The translations under genes and the position numbers were made by a program. The notes beneath the pieces are model-generated. The model worked only from the letters and a program-made list of their open reading frames with translations, was not told where the DNA came from and did not search any database. This document shows, piece by piece, positions 22,802 to 33,936 of a stretch of DNA of 64,000 bases (positions are counted from its first letter, which is position 1; each line of letters begins with the position of its first letter). The stretch comes from Helichrysum umbraculigerum (Eukaryota; Streptophyta; Magnoliopsida; Asterales; Asteraceae), in assembly GCA_949592205.1 (NCBI GenBank), contig CATIUR010000005.1, positions 108,001,277-108,065,276 on the forward strand. The letters are read 5' to 3'.

Positions 22802-25576
22802 ATGGCAGCTGATAAAGAGGATATTAGAGGACTTAGGGAGATGATTAAACAAAGTAATGATATAGGTTCAAGTAATAAACCTCCACTATTTACTGTGGAC
22901 ATGGATTACGTATACTGGAGAGACCGAGTTGAGCAATATATTGACTTTCATTGTCCAGAATTATGGGGACCATTACGTGAGCGTTATGTAGCTCCTTTAG
23001 CTGATGGGGAATACCGTAATATTCGTCCTGCTAAGACCTATAAAGCTATGTCTCCCGAAGAGAAGAAAGATTTTGATACTGAAAGAAAGACTTTTTCAAT
23101 GATCAAAATGTGTTTAACCAAGGATGTTCTATGGCTGTTCAGAACCCATGAAACAGCCTTTGATTTGTGGAAGGCAATTGAAACTCGTTGTGGAGGAAAT
23201 GACAAGTATAAGGAAGCCAAGCTCGAACTGATTAAGAAACAGTACGATATCTTTGACATCCTTCCTAATGAAGACATGACTTCTTTATTCACAAGGTACT
23301 CACGGTTAGTTGGTGAGCTGTTTGAAGGAGGTTATACTTTTCCTTCAATTGAAGTAAATAAGAAGCTGCTGGATGTGTTGCCGAGTTCTTGGGATGTTAA
23401 AGTTCAATTTTTAAAGGAAAATGAAGAACTTGGAAACATGTCTTTGGATACGTTGATAGGAGATCTTCAAGCTCACGCTATGGAGATTAAGAAGAAAGAA
23501 ACTAGGTCTGGTTCTGCTGTTCAGAATCCTAGTGTGTATGGTGTTCAGATCAACTCTGGAAAGACTTATGGATCTGGAGTTGCCTTTGCATCAAATACAA
23601 ATGCTTCATCGAATTCTTCTTCTTCTGATGGGATTCATTCGGTTTTTATGACTGGACCTTCTTCAAATCAACAACAGGTTCAAGTCTCACCTGCTATTCA
23701 GGAGCAAGCTGCAATCTACACAGCTTTCTTAAGCTCTTACAAGGATTTGGTTACTCAACCGAATCTAACTTTGGAGTTGACTAAGGAGGACTATGCTCAG
23801 CTTGATGAAGACGATCTGGAGCAAATGGATTTGACTTGGAATGTGGCAATGATCACCCGCAGAATTCAGAAGTTTTTGCAGAGGACAGGGCGTAAAAGCT
23901 TGGAGGGTGATGGAAAGACTGGCTTTGGATTTGACAAGAGTAAGGTCCGATGTTACAATTGTCAAAATTTGGGTCACTTCGCCAGGGAGTGCGAGAAATC
24001 CAAAATGCCAGCATCGGGATTTACAACACCGTCTACTCCTCCAAAGGCCAAAGAAACGGAAGTTACCAAGAGAGGGATTGCTGATAATGCCCTGATTGCT
24101 TTTGAGCCTACAAGTCAAGATTGGACGCCTGTCTCCCAGCATTACCAACAGTGTCTGATGGCTCACATTGTGAATGAGGTACATGATGAACCGTTAAATT
24201 GTATTTCATGCATAAAGTTAACTGAATCTTTAAAGGCATATCAGACAGAGACAGCTGAATTGAGGAAAAAGAATGAAAAACTAACCGACTCAAATAATTT
24301 TTTAAAAGCTAATGAGAAACTTTATGAAAATCATCTTGAGGCTCATCGGTTAGATACTCAAAAATATAAATCTAAGGTTTTTAGTCAAGAAGATGCCATT
24401 AAAAGCTAACTTGTTGAAATTGAACTTTTAAATAAAGAACTTACAGATTTAAAAGCTGAGTATGAGAATTATAAGAGTAAAATCTTAGGTTCAAATTCCT
24501 CAACAGTTGTCTTCAATGAAATCCTTAGCAAGCATGGTACTAAAGGGAAAAAGAATGAGGGATTGGGATACAACTCAGTTCCTCCTCCTACTACTTGTTG
24601 TCCCCTGCCTGTTAAGGAAGGCTTTGAAGAGATTCCAGTTGACTGGTCCAAGCTCTATGGTTTAAAAGCTAAAGATGCTAAAGAGACCAACCATAACAAA
24701 CCGGCAAAGGAGAAAACCATGCGGCCAGAGTACCCCTTGCCAAAGTTTGTTAAGTCTGTGCATGAATCTCCGGTTAGTGTTAAGGAGAATGTTGAAGTAA
24801 AGAATGAATCTCCTGTTAGTGTTGAGGAGATTGTTGAGATTGAGGACATTACGGATCAGGAGTATCCGGAGGTTAAGAAGGTTGCATTTAAACCTGAAAA
24901 AGTGATTTCAAAGGTTGAACCTGAAATTAAGGATCAACCAAATAAAGGAAAAGCAAAGGTTTTAAACTCGAAACAACAAACTTTACAGTCACCTGTAAAG
25001 ATTTTGCAAAGAAAATCAGTAAATGAAAATGTTTCGTATGATAAACCTTCAACTTCAACCTCTCATCCAAAACAAACATCTTCTAAGACGTGTACTCAAT
25101 GTTCATGTTCTAGAAATGTTTCTCCACATCCTGTGGTAATTCCTCAGCCTCAACCGTTTATTGAGACTCGTTCTTGTTTCTACTGCAAGAAACAAGGACA
25201 TTTAATCCGTGAATGTCCAAAGCTGTCAAATCAGCGATATGGGAGAGAGATGCCTAGGACATCTGTTTATAAAAACTCTTTTTCTAAATCTCCACCTAGG
25301 CGTCACTCAAACTCTCCCAAGCCTGTTTCGAAACCAAGTAATGTTGAGCAAAAACCTTTGCCACTTCAAAAGCCCAACATTACTTCTATTACCATTTCCG
25401 AATCTTCAAAAGTTTGGAAACGTAAAGAGTCTGATGTTGACTCTTCAGTCGTCAACAATAACACATCAGATAAAAATTCTAATTTGTTTAAAGATAAAAT
25501 TCTATCTGACGTGATTATTGTTGATGACCACGGTCGACCTAAGTCTGTAAAGGCTTGGGTCACCGTTTCTCACTAA
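22802..25576 (+). pseudogene. Element C gag, one internal stop
   Basis: A single frame of 925 codons from the ATG at 22802 to the TAA at 25574-25576, broken once by TAA at 24407-24409. The N-terminal 230 residues are a copia-type gag domain (YVYWRDRVEQYIDFHCPELW ... LWLFRTHETAFDLWKAIETR). The first zinc knuckle CYNCQNLGHFAREC lies near residue 383, and a second, CFYCKKQGHLIREC, near residue 792. Between them, around the stop, is a coiled-coil-like stretch (LKAYQTETAELRKKNEKLTD). The C-terminus is Lys/Ser/Pro-rich and ends AWVTVSH. Gag would form the particle and bind RNA. The stop removes the second knuckle and the link to pol unless read through. Confidence 0.92.
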
Positions 25577-25599
25577 TCTCCTTTGTTTATGTGTTGCAG
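25547..25599 (+). other. Possible 53-bp intron at the gag-pol border of C
   Basis: Begins GTAAAG at a codon boundary of gag (after 915 codons) and ends TTATGTGTTGCAG at a codon boundary of pol (25600). It includes the gag stop and a branch-point-like CACTAAT. Its removal would join gag to pol in frame. Element D has an equivalent 52-bp segment. Plant introns this short are unusual; the alternatives are ribosomal frameshifting or a separate pol start. Confidence 0.5.
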
Positions 25600-28500
25600 C
25601 AGTCAGAACGCGTTAAAGATAGCGAATGGTATTTGGATAGCGGCTGCTCGCGACATATGACGGGCGATGTATCTCTTCTTGTGGATATTAAACCACATGC
25701 AGGAGGTTATGTTGCCTTTGCTGGAGATTCTGGGGGAACTATTTCTGGAAGAGGAACGTTAACTAACGGCAATGTTAGTTTCGAAAATGTGAACTACGTG
25801 GAACAGCTTACGCACAACTTGCTAAGTGTTTCACAGGTTTGTGATAAGGATTATACAACTGCGTTCACAAAGACTGAGTGTGTGATACTGAAGCCTGGGT
25901 ATGTCATTCCGGAAGAATGGGTGTTACTGAGAGCACCAAGAAAGGATGACACCTACATTTTGAATATGAGAACTGTTGAGACATCGAACGAGTATACGTG
26001 TCTCTTGTCTAAGGCTTCTGAAAAGGATTCACTGCTTTGGCACAGACGAATGGGACATATTCATTTCCGAAAAATGAATTTCTTGACCAAAAATGATCTA
26101 GTGCTAGGAGTTCCGAAACAGTCATTTGCTCTAAAGGATGACTGTATCTCCTGCCAAAAAGGAAAGTTACGTAAGAAGTCCCATAAGTCTAAGCAGGTGA
26201 ATTCCATAAATGCTCCATTGGAACTACTGCATATGGATCTTTTCGGTCCAGTTTCTACAAAGAGCATTGGTGGTCGGTCTTACTGCTTGGTAGTTACTGA
26301 TGACTACTCAAGGTTTTCGTGGGTTTACTTTTTGACCACGAAAGGGGAAACTCCTGAGATTCTGGTGTATTTGTTGGACAAGTTGGCAAATCTGTGCAAC
26401 TTGAAGGTGAAAAGGATACGAAGTGACAATGGAACTGAGTTCAAGAACTCAACTCTCGAATTGTTTTGTGCTACAAGAGGTATTGAGCATCAATTTAGTG
26501 CTCCGAGGACTCCACAACAGAATGGAGTTGCAGAAAGGAAGAACAGGACAATAATCGAGACAGCTCGGACTATGTTAGCTGACTCCAAGTTACCAATCAT
26601 ATTCTGGGCTGAGGCAGTTAATACTGCCTGTTATGTTCTCAACAGAGTACTCACGGTTAAGAAAAGGAACAAAACGTGTTATGAACTTTTTAATAACCGT
26701 AAGCCAAATCTACAGTTCCTAGAACCATTTGGGTGTCCATGCCTGATCATGATTACAAAAGATAAGGTCTCTAAGTTTGGTGATAAAGCTGTTGAAGGGA
26801 TTTTTCTTGGATATGCAGTCAACTCTCCGAACAAAAGAGTCTTCAACAAATCAACGAATCAGATCGAAGAGCATTTTGAAGTGAAGTGTTTAAGGTATAC
26901 GGAACCTCCTCAAGGAACGGGTCCGGATTGGTTTTTCAACTATGGAAACCTATTCAACTCTTTCAATATTCCGGAAGAAGATGAAACGGAAGAGTTGGTT
27001 TCTATACTGCATGAGCTTGATATTTCTCAAGATACACCCGTTACTAATAAACCATCCGACCCATCTCCTAATGCAACACCCGCACCTCCACCGACTAATC
27101 CTACACCTCCACAACCTACACCTACTCCTTCACCAACACCCACACAACCGAAAACAACTACCAAATCACCACCATCAACACCATCTCCTACTCCATCATC
27201 TTCGGCAGCTCCTTCTAAAACAGTTTACAACTATACAAAGGAGCTTCCATATGATCCAAATATGCCTCCTTTAGAGGAACCTCAAGAAGAAGATGAAGTG
27301 GAAGAAACAATGAACTACTCTCACTTATTTTCTCATGAAGATGAAGGAGAAGAAGAAGAGATAGTCATTCCTGAGTCTGCTGCTACTCCTGAAACTGAGG
27401 GAGATTTGAACAATTTGGGTGTGGATCTTGTGCCAGGTGCCATACCAGAAACACGTATACATAAGGATCACCCCATTGATGATATCATTGGTGATCCTCA
27501 TGCATCTGTTCAAACACGACAGCAAACAAAGCAGACTTCAGCTCAGCAGCTTTTGGGACTTATTGCTCATATTGATTCATGTCATTTGTCTCAAATTGAA
27601 CCGAAAAAGGTTGATCAAGCCTTAAAGGATCCATCTTGGGTCGAGGCTATGCAGGAGGAACTACAGCAAATAAACAAGATGAATGTTTGGGAAATTGTTC
27701 CTCTACCCAAGGGTGCTCACTTGACGGGTACTCGTTGGGTTTTCCGTAACAAAATGGATGATCGTGGGGCTGTTATTCGAAACAAAGCCCGTCTGGTAGT
27801 TCAAGGATATAGTCAATTAGAGGGTATTGACTATGATGAAGTTTTCGCTCCTGTTGCTCGTTTGGAATCAATTCGGATTTTTCTAGCTTATGCTTCTTTT
27901 AAAGGATTCCGAGTGTATCAACTTGACGTGAAGTGTGCTTTTCTATATGGAGATGTTGACGCAGTGATCTATGTCTGTCAGCCTCCCGGTTTTGAAGACC
28001 CAAAGCATCCTAATCATGTTTGCAAGCTGAAGAAAGCTTTGTATGGTCTTCATCAATCTCCTCGACTTTGGTATGAGCGACTTGCCACGTACTTACTGAA
28101 GAATGGTTTTGATAGAGGACAGATTGATAGCACGCTTTTCATCAAAAGGGAAGGAGCGGATTTGTTACTTGTGCAGGTCTATGTGGACGACATAATCTTT
28201 GGATCAACTAATGATCAGTTGTGCAAAGATTTTGAAGGACTGATGAAATCTGAGTTTGAAATGAGTGCTATGGGGGAACTCACGTTCTTTCTGGGGCTAC
28301 AGGTTGAGCAATCTGATAGTGGAATATATATTCACCAGTCAAAATATGTCACTGACATGTTAAAGCGATATGAATTGCTCAACTGTAAACACTTCGGCAC
28401 TCCAATTGAAGCAAGACACAATCTTGGACCTAATGAGGACGATGAAGACTGCAAGGAGAAATACTATCGATCAATGATAGGCTCTCTCATGTACCTGACT

Positions 28501-29133
28501 GCCTCAAGACCAGATATCGTGTTTGCCGTTTCTCTCTGCTCACGATTTCAAGCAAATCCGAAGGTGTCTCATATGAAGGCAGTAAAACGCATTTTTGGAT
28601 ATCTCGCTTTTAGGCCATCTCTGGGTCTATGGTATTCAAACGAGAAAAACTTCGAGTTAACTGCCTATTCGGATTCGGATCTTGGTGGCTGCAAGATAGA
28701 TATGAAGTCAACTACTGGAGGATGTCAGTTCCTTGGATCACGCTTAGTTTCTTGGCAGTGCAAAAAGCAGACTGCGGTTGCTATTTCTACAGCTGAAGCC
28801 GAGTATGTTGCTGCTGCAAGTTGCTGTTCTCAGGTTCTCTGGATTCAGCATCAACTGCGTGATTACGGGTTCAATCTCTCTATGACTCCTATTTATATTG
28901 ATAATACAGCTGCTATATCTATCACCCACAATCCCGTACAGCACTCTAAGACCAAACATATTGAACTTAGGTTCCACTTCATACGGGATTGCTTTGAGAA
29001 ACACCTTATAGATGTCGTACATATAGAGACCCTTAAGCAGTGTGCGGACCTTTTCACAAAAGCCTTTTTGCGATCACGTTTCATTGAACTGGTCAATCTA
29101 ATAGGTTTAAGGTTCTTTCAGTCAAAGAAATGA
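25600..29133 (+). CDS. Element C pol: protease, integrase, RT, RNase H
   Basis: 1177 codons if pol begins after the possible intron; the frame itself is open from about 25555. No convincing ATG starts it, so it is probably made as a Gag-Pol fusion. Protease: EWYLDSGCSRHMTGD near its N-terminus (DSG). Integrase: LLWHRRMGHIHF and CISCQKGK zinc-binding region, then the triad in LLHMDLFGP, IRSDNGTEF and QQNGVAERKNRT. A long Pro/Thr-rich linker follows (encoded near 27040-27220). RT: LPKGAHLTGTRWVFRNKMDD, ARLVVQGYSQLEGIDY, and the active site VYVDDIIFGS (about 28177-28206). RNase H: AYSDSDLGG, AISTAEAEYVAA and KTKHIELRFHFIRD. No stop or frameshift seen, so all catalytic domains look intact. Confidence 0.93.
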   Translation, partial: QSERVKDSEWYLDSGCSRHMTGDVSLLVDIKPHAGGYVAFAGDSGGTISGRGTLTNGNVSFENVNYVEQLTHNLLSVSQVCDKDYTTAFTKTECVILKPGYVIPEEWVLLRAPRKDDTYILNMRTVETSNEYTCLLSKASEKDSLLWHRRMGHIHFRKMNFLTKNDLVLGVPKQSFALKDDCISCQKGKLRKKSHKSKQVNSINAPLELLHMDLFGPVSTKSIGGRSYCLVVTDDYSRFSWVYFLTTKGETPEILVYLLDKLANLCNLKVKRIRSDNGTEFKNSTLELFCATRGIEHQFSAPRTPQQNGVAERKNRTIIETARTMLADSKLPIIFWAEAVNTACYVLNRVLTVKKRNKTCYELFNNRKPNLQFLEPFGCPCLIMITKDKVSKFGDKAVEGIFLGYAVNSPNKRVFNKSTNQIEEHFEVKCLRYTEPPQGTGPDWFFNYGNLFNSFNIPEEDETEELVSILHELDISQDTPVTNKPSDPSPNATPAPPPTNPTPPQPTPTPSPTPTQPKTTTKSPPSTPSPTPSSSAAPSKTVYNYTKELPYDPNMPPLEEPQEEDEVEETMNYSHLFSHEDEGEEEEIVIPESAATPETEGDLNNLGVDLVPGAIPETRIHKDHPIDDIIGDPHASVQTRQQTKQTSAQQLLGLIAHIDSCHLSQIEPKKVDQALKDPSWVEAMQEELQQINKMNVWEIVPLPKGAHLTGTRWVFRNKMDDRGAVIRNKARLVVQGYSQLEGIDYDEVFAPVARLESIRIFLAYASFKGFRVYQLDVKCAFLYGDVDAVIYVCQPPGFEDPKHPNHVCKLKKALYGLHQSPRLWYERLATYLLKNGFDRGQIDSTLFIKREGADLLLVQVYVDDIIFGSTNDQLCKDFEGLMKSEFEMSAMGELTFFLGLQVEQSDSGIYIHQSKYVTDMLKRYELLNCKHFGTPIEARHNLGPNEDDEDCKEKYYRSMIGSLMYLTASRPDIVFAVSLCSRFQANPKVSHMKAVKRIFGYLAFRPSLGLWYSNEKNFELTAYSDSDLGGCKIDMKSTTGGCQFLGSRLVSWQCKKQTAVAISTAEAEYVAAASCCSQVLWIQHQLRDYGFNLSMTPIYIDNTAAISITHNPVQHSKTKHIELRFHFIRDCFEKHLIDVVHIETLKQCADLFTKAFLRSRFIELVNLIGLRFFQSKK

Positions 29134-29167
29134 TTTGTGACTTGGATTTTTTTTTATTTTTAAATTC

Positions 29168-29171
<4 letters not shown>

Positions 29172-29203
<32 letters not shown>
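29172..29203 (+). repeat. Poly(A) tract just after C pol
   Basis: 32 consecutive A, starting 38 bp after the pol stop. Element D has a matching A-rich tract about 45 bp after its own pol stop. Confidence 0.95.
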
Positions 29204-29205
<2 letters not shown>

Positions 29206-30320
29206 CGCAACAGCCACTCTTTATGCTCTTTAGTATTAAAGAAAACGCAAGGTTGCTACATTTTTAAAATAGACGTTGAAGTTGTGTCTGTAAACAACTT
29301 GGGATATGATAGTACATCGGGTGACATGCACAAAATGGAATTTTAAGGTTTATCTTGGATGTGTCAGTAGGTTTATCTGACACACTTAAAACAGTTTTTA
29401 TCTAAATTATATTCATCATACGATGTATTGGTAGGCATGCTACACACCGGTTTGTGAGTGAGTAAGATGTAATGATAAAACTTGTCTATTACTTTGTGAA
29501 AAATGTTATCTGATGTATGACATAAGTCTTAATTGATAAATGGAAGTACTATCATACACTGTCATAATTATGTAAATGTAAAATGGGCATATAGTAATAA
29601 TATGGTTATTCGCCTAACTAATGGTGACTATTGTTGTACTCACGTACAGACCTGAATCCATTAGTTATGCAAATAGTCTCAAACTTGTTATGTTCATACT
29701 AAGGGACCCTCTGTTGTACTAAGTACAGATCTGGGGCCACTAGTATCTTCATAGTCGGTTTGATGTATGCCTAAATATAAATATCAAGTGTATGTTACGA
29801 GAAAACCGAGATAAACTTGGTCTTGTAATCTCTACCTTGTGTGAATATGCAGTGTTTGTTTTACTAAAGTTTATCAGTATATCCTATAATAGGTTTCACA
29901 AAATTAATATTCATTCTAACAATAAAGGTTAGCTCACAAATACGGATGTAACATGTTTAGGTGGACAAACAATACCAATAATTGTCTTGAAATAATTTTT
30001 ATAAAAGGTGTTTTAAATGTGCCAAGTAAATTTACAGTGGACAAATATACTGATGATCGAAATAACACTTACTATTCCTAATAAATGCATGTTATTCCGA
30101 TATGATCCTTAATCAGACAAAACAACTCCGTCACCAAAAATAGAGTGTTAGTTATTTTTATTTTTTGTAAAATTAAAGAAAATACCAAAAAGATTTTTTA
30201 GTTTAGTTATTTTATTTTATTTTTATTCTATGTTATTTTCCCAAGTCACGAGTTATTTGGAAATTATTTGCTAAAAATAACGAGTAAACGGTTTGAAAAA
30301 TTCAAATTTGGATCACAACT
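29204..30320 (+). other. Element C spacer between pol and ORF3, first part
   Basis: AT-rich with no gene. Two GTAC palindromes, TTGTACTCACGTACAG near 29634 and TTGTACTAAGTACAG near 29715, have counterparts in the same interval of element D (near 55257 and 55341 on its minus strand). The region probably belongs to an intron removed to express ORF3. Confidence 0.65.
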
Positions 30321-30324
30321 GTTT

Positions 30325-31130
30325 TATGCGACGTTCGGCTCTACGTCGCCTGCGACGTTCGGCTCTACGTCGCCTGCGACGTCCCAGCCTACGTCGCACA
30401 TAGGGTTAGATTTAAATAGTATCCACTGCGACGTATCTCGTCACAGTATTCACTATTCAAGTGCGACGTAGCCTGCGACGTACCAACCGGCGATTTGCGA
30501 CGTAGCAATTCTTCGAGTTTTTTCGTGATTTGTAGCTGTTTTCGTTCCGATTCACTCACATAGTTTTCATATACTCGTTATTCCGCACACTTAGGTACCA
30601 TATTTACCTGTTTTCACCGTGTATTATATGTTTAATCGCTATATATGTGTTACGGGTTAATAGGGTTTTGGTTTTGGTTTGAATTCGATGGTCAATTGGA
30701 TGTTAAAATGGTTATAACTTATGTTTTCGCCATCACCATCGTAGGGCGCACCTTATTGTGTGATCAATTTTGAAAACCCATAAATTCGACAATTAGGTTT
30801 TCTGGGTTGGGGATGAATGTTCGTTAGTGCGACGTACGATGCGACGTAGTCGCCTACGTCGCTCTAATTAGCAATTAATTAATTCCTACGTCGCCCTTCC
30901 CTACGTCGCCTTTTATGCGACGTCCGATGCGACGTAGCACTCTACGTCGCTATTTTAATTAATGTGATTAAATTCACAATAAATTGCAAAATGCGACGTC
31001 CCCCTTTACGTCGCTCGACTTTTATGCGACGTACGGGCTTACGTCGCTTTTCAATTTATTTTGATTTTAGGCGACGTACAGTTCTACGTCGCTCTGTGTT
31101 ATGCGACGTACGGTGCTACGTCGCTAGTTC
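30325..31130 (+). repeat. Second GCGACGTA hairpin array of C, upstream of ORF3
   Basis: About 25 GCGACGTA or TACGTCGC units in two blocks (30325-30500 and 30825-31130). In the second block many form inverted pairs across loops of 5-7 bases, for example near 30995, 31027, 31070 and 31100. Translation through this block gives an Arg-rich string that I treat as noise, not as part of ORF3. Confidence 0.85.
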
Positions 31131-31218
31131 CAGGAATTTTGATAAAGGTTTTTCCAAAAAATGTAAATTTTTTTTGCTAACCCTTTTCGAGTTGCAATAT
31201 GTTTCGGTTTTTGCAGAT

Positions 31219-33909
31219 ATGGCTTTGACTTTTGAAGCTCGTCACAATACGACTGCTTATCTGGTTGACACTTCTGATAAAGCTGCACCGTATCGTCAGA
31301 TGATTGCATTTTTGAGACGTTCTAGGGTATCTCACGTCATTTCCGATACCACGGTGGTTTTTGGAAATCTGATCAACCCATTTTGGAGGAACGCAACTGT
31401 CGTTACTGAAAACGACGTTAGGCGATTGGTCTCTACTGTTCTGGGTACGGAGATCACTATTACAGAACAGAGCATTCGGGAACTTTTACAGCTCAACGAT
31501 CAGCCGGATATGCCTATCGGTTTTGATCATATTTTTGTTACTGGAGCTATGCAACGAATAGGATATCCAGGAATTCCCTCTGATCAGTACAGGAAAGCGA
31601 ATCTCACGCGTGTTTGGAGATATCTGATGCACGTGATTATCGTTTGTTTGGGGAATAGGAAAGGTGGAACGGATGGTATGAGCCGAAGTCTGGCTTCTGC
31701 TATGTTAGCATTGGTATACAACAAGCCGTTCAACTTCTCAGGATTTATCTTCAAGGCTATGGTTGATAATGCGAACGCTGGGGATCAGAAATGGATTTTA
31801 TATCCACGTTTTGTTCAGTTGCACATTAATCGTCATCATCCAGATCTTCAGGCACAGGGTGATCCCGATCAGCTATTAAAGATTTCACCGATGATGAGTC
31901 GGATTTTCACTATTTGTGCAAGTTTTGAGAAAGGGGTTGCGGCAGCAACGGATGTTCCCTTATTTGGTGCAATTGTGGACGAGAATTATGTACCGCCCCC
32001 AGATCCTCAGTATATGGATGTTCCAGCACCTCAGCAACCGCAGCAACCGTTTGTGAACATTCCAGTTCAAGCTGCGGGGGAGCACATTCCTGCTCAAGCT
32101 GCGGGGGAGAACGTGGAAGCTCTTCTGGAAAACATTGAGCAGTTCGGCCACGTTGACTCGGACAATCCAGCATCGCATGATACGGTTGAGAATTCAGATT
32201 CTGATGATACTGCGAATGTAGGACCTCAGGATGGGGGTCCGACGCCTGAGCATTCTGATGGTACTGTTCCGCATCCCTCTGAGATGGAACGTATCAGGCT
32301 TTCTGATTCATTCAGATATCTGAGGATTAAGCGTCGAATCAGACAAGGACGCAAGTATGTACCTCCAAGGGATACTGGAAAACGTACACGCGACGGGGAT
32401 GATCCTGCTGATGAGACTTATCAACCGCCTCGTCGTGTACGTCGCTCTTCGTCAACACGAGCTCTAGTCAATCCACAGCAACAGGAGGTTTTTGAGATTC
32501 AACCAACTCCAGCTTTCATGCAAAAGATAATGGAAGATATGCAGCTGATGAAGCAAAAGCTGGAGGCTCAGGACGAGAAGATTGCTGAACAAGCTGCTTT
32601 GATCGAGGTTCAATCTAAAGAGCTTGAGGAAACGAAGAATAGGGTAAACGTTTTGGAAGGCAGGTTACTTGCCTCGGGGGAGTCTGGGTCTGGGATACCC
32701 ACTTTAGAGTCAAGTGAACCTGTGTCTGTAAATCCCAACCCTGTAATTGAAAACGTTAATGAAAATATTTCTCTTTTGGATTATTTCTCTGTTGATGATA
32801 TTCCAGGTCAACCAAGACCGCTGGCAGTTGATTACTCATTCGCGGACTTATCGTTTATTCAAAGGATGGCTAGTGGAGTTGGCTCTGAGGAAGAGACAGA
32901 GAATGTTTTTGAGATGAACGAGGATGTCTCGATTGAAGAAGAGCAGTTGAATGAAGATGAAACATATGATGATGCACAATCTGGGGAAACTTATGATGGT
33001 GCACCTATTATTGAATCTGATTCAAGTGAAGACGAGAGTCCTGATAAAGCGCGACATGGAGAATCTAGTTCTGCTGCAACTCCAGCTTCAGAGACACAGG
33101 CACCGGACTCAGCAGCAAAGAAGTTATCTGCTGAAGAAAAGAGAGAGAGAAACAAGAAATGGTGGCCTAAGGGACGAAATCCAGTTCCTATTCCAGTGAA
33201 ATGTCAAGTGTACCGGGTTAGTCGGAATTATACCGGTGTTATTAAAAGCTGGAAGTGTCAAAGGAATTTGTTTATGATCAAGAGAGAAGATGGAGTTCAG
33301 TATTTTAGGATGCGTTTTGATAGATTGAGCACGTTGCCAAAAGGAGAGATTAATCGATTAGCTCAGCTTAAATTGATTAATCCTTTCGAGAATGATTATG
33401 CTGAGTTCATTCAAAGATGTCTACGTCGGGAAGTATTATCGAAGACTTATTCGAAATTGAAGCCGACGTTGGGAACTCGGTATACGTGGAAGAAAAAGAT
33501 TGATCCAGTCACCAGGAAGCCTTTGGTTAAAGTTCACTATTCGTCGGCTAAATGTTTGACTGAGATACCTCTGGAATCAGTTCCTTATTATTTTCTGAGA
33601 AGACTTGTGAAATGGGAACTTGATCCGCAGACTGGCGAAGCGGTTATTACTTTCGTTCCAGATTCTGAACCGTGGCCAGAAGTTGGAGGTATATGGAATT
33701 TGAAGCAAGCAACGTTTAGGCTGTATGATCCGATGAGTTTAATTAATTTTCATGAAAAAGATTTAAGAAAACTCTATGATAATCGGATTCGAGTTGGTCA
33801 GAAGAATGAATTTAACAGACGATTAGCACAGCAGTTCTACAATGTTGTTACTGTTTGCGTAGCTAATGGAATTCATGCCGACGGCCAGTTTCCTGCGGGC
33901 TGGGTTTAA
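31219..33909 (+). CDS. Element C ORF3, large third protein of Sirevirus-like element
   Basis: 896 residues from the ATG at 31219. The frame is open further upstream (to 30964), but that part is the hairpin array. The start is chosen because TTTTTGCAG, a 3' splice-site-like sequence, ends two bases before it, as in element D. Residues 1 to about 235 form a globular domain with SAMLALVYNKPFNFSGFIFK, which resembles the putative plant transposon protein domain. An acidic Pro/Gln-rich region follows. Residues 432-485 are a strong coiled coil (MQLMKQKLEAQDEKIAEQ). Residues 650-896 are a basic conserved domain containing REDGVQYFRMRFDRLSTLPK. Both end domains are conserved in ORF3 of D. It sits in the env-like position, but I see no signal peptide or membrane helix, so a gag-like or accessory role is at least as likely. 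Function unknown. Confidence 0.85.
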   Translation: MALTFEARHNTTAYLVDTSDKAAPYRQMIAFLRRSRVSHVISDTTVVFGNLINPFWRNATVVTENDVRRLVSTVLGTEITITEQSIRELLQLNDQPDMPIGFDHIFVTGAMQRIGYPGIPSDQYRKANLTRVWRYLMHVIIVCLGNRKGGTDGMSRSLASAMLALVYNKPFNFSGFIFKAMVDNANAGDQKWILYPRFVQLHINRHHPDLQAQGDPDQLLKISPMMSRIFTICASFEKGVAAATDVPLFGAIVDENYVPPPDPQYMDVPAPQQPQQPFVNIPVQAAGEHIPAQAAGENVEALLENIEQFGHVDSDNPASHDTVENSDSDDTANVGPQDGGPTPEHSDGTVPHPSEMERIRLSDSFRYLRIKRRIRQGRKYVPPRDTGKRTRDGDDPADETYQPPRRVRRSSSTRALVNPQQQEVFEIQPTPAFMQKIMEDMQLMKQKLEAQDEKIAEQAALIEVQSKELEETKNRVNVLEGRLLASGESGSGIPTLESSEPVSVNPNPVIENVNENISLLDYFSVDDIPGQPRPLAVDYSFADLSFIQRMASGVGSEEETENVFEMNEDVSIEEEQLNEDETYDDAQSGETYDGAPIIESDSSEDESPDKARHGESSSAATPASETQAPDSAAKKLSAEEKRERNKKWWPKGRNPVPIPVKCQVYRVSRNYTGVIKSWKCQRNLFMIKREDGVQYFRMRFDRLSTLPKGEINRLAQLKLINPFENDYAEFIQRCLRREVLSKTYSKLKPTLGTRYTWKKKIDPVTRKPLVKVHYSSAKCLTEIPLESVPYYFLRRLVKWELDPQTGEAVITFVPDSEPWPEVGGIWNLKQATFRLYDPMSLINFHEKDLRKLYDNRIRVGQKNEFNRRLAQQFYNVVTVCVANGIHADGQFPAGWV

Positions 33910-33936
33910 AGAAGATTTTTGAAGACCAAGCTGAAG

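Noticed and set aside
30964..31218. N-terminal 85-codon extension of C ORF3
   Set aside because: It translates the hairpin array into an Arg-rich string, and the acceptor-like site before 31219 and the D homologue both favour the later ATG.
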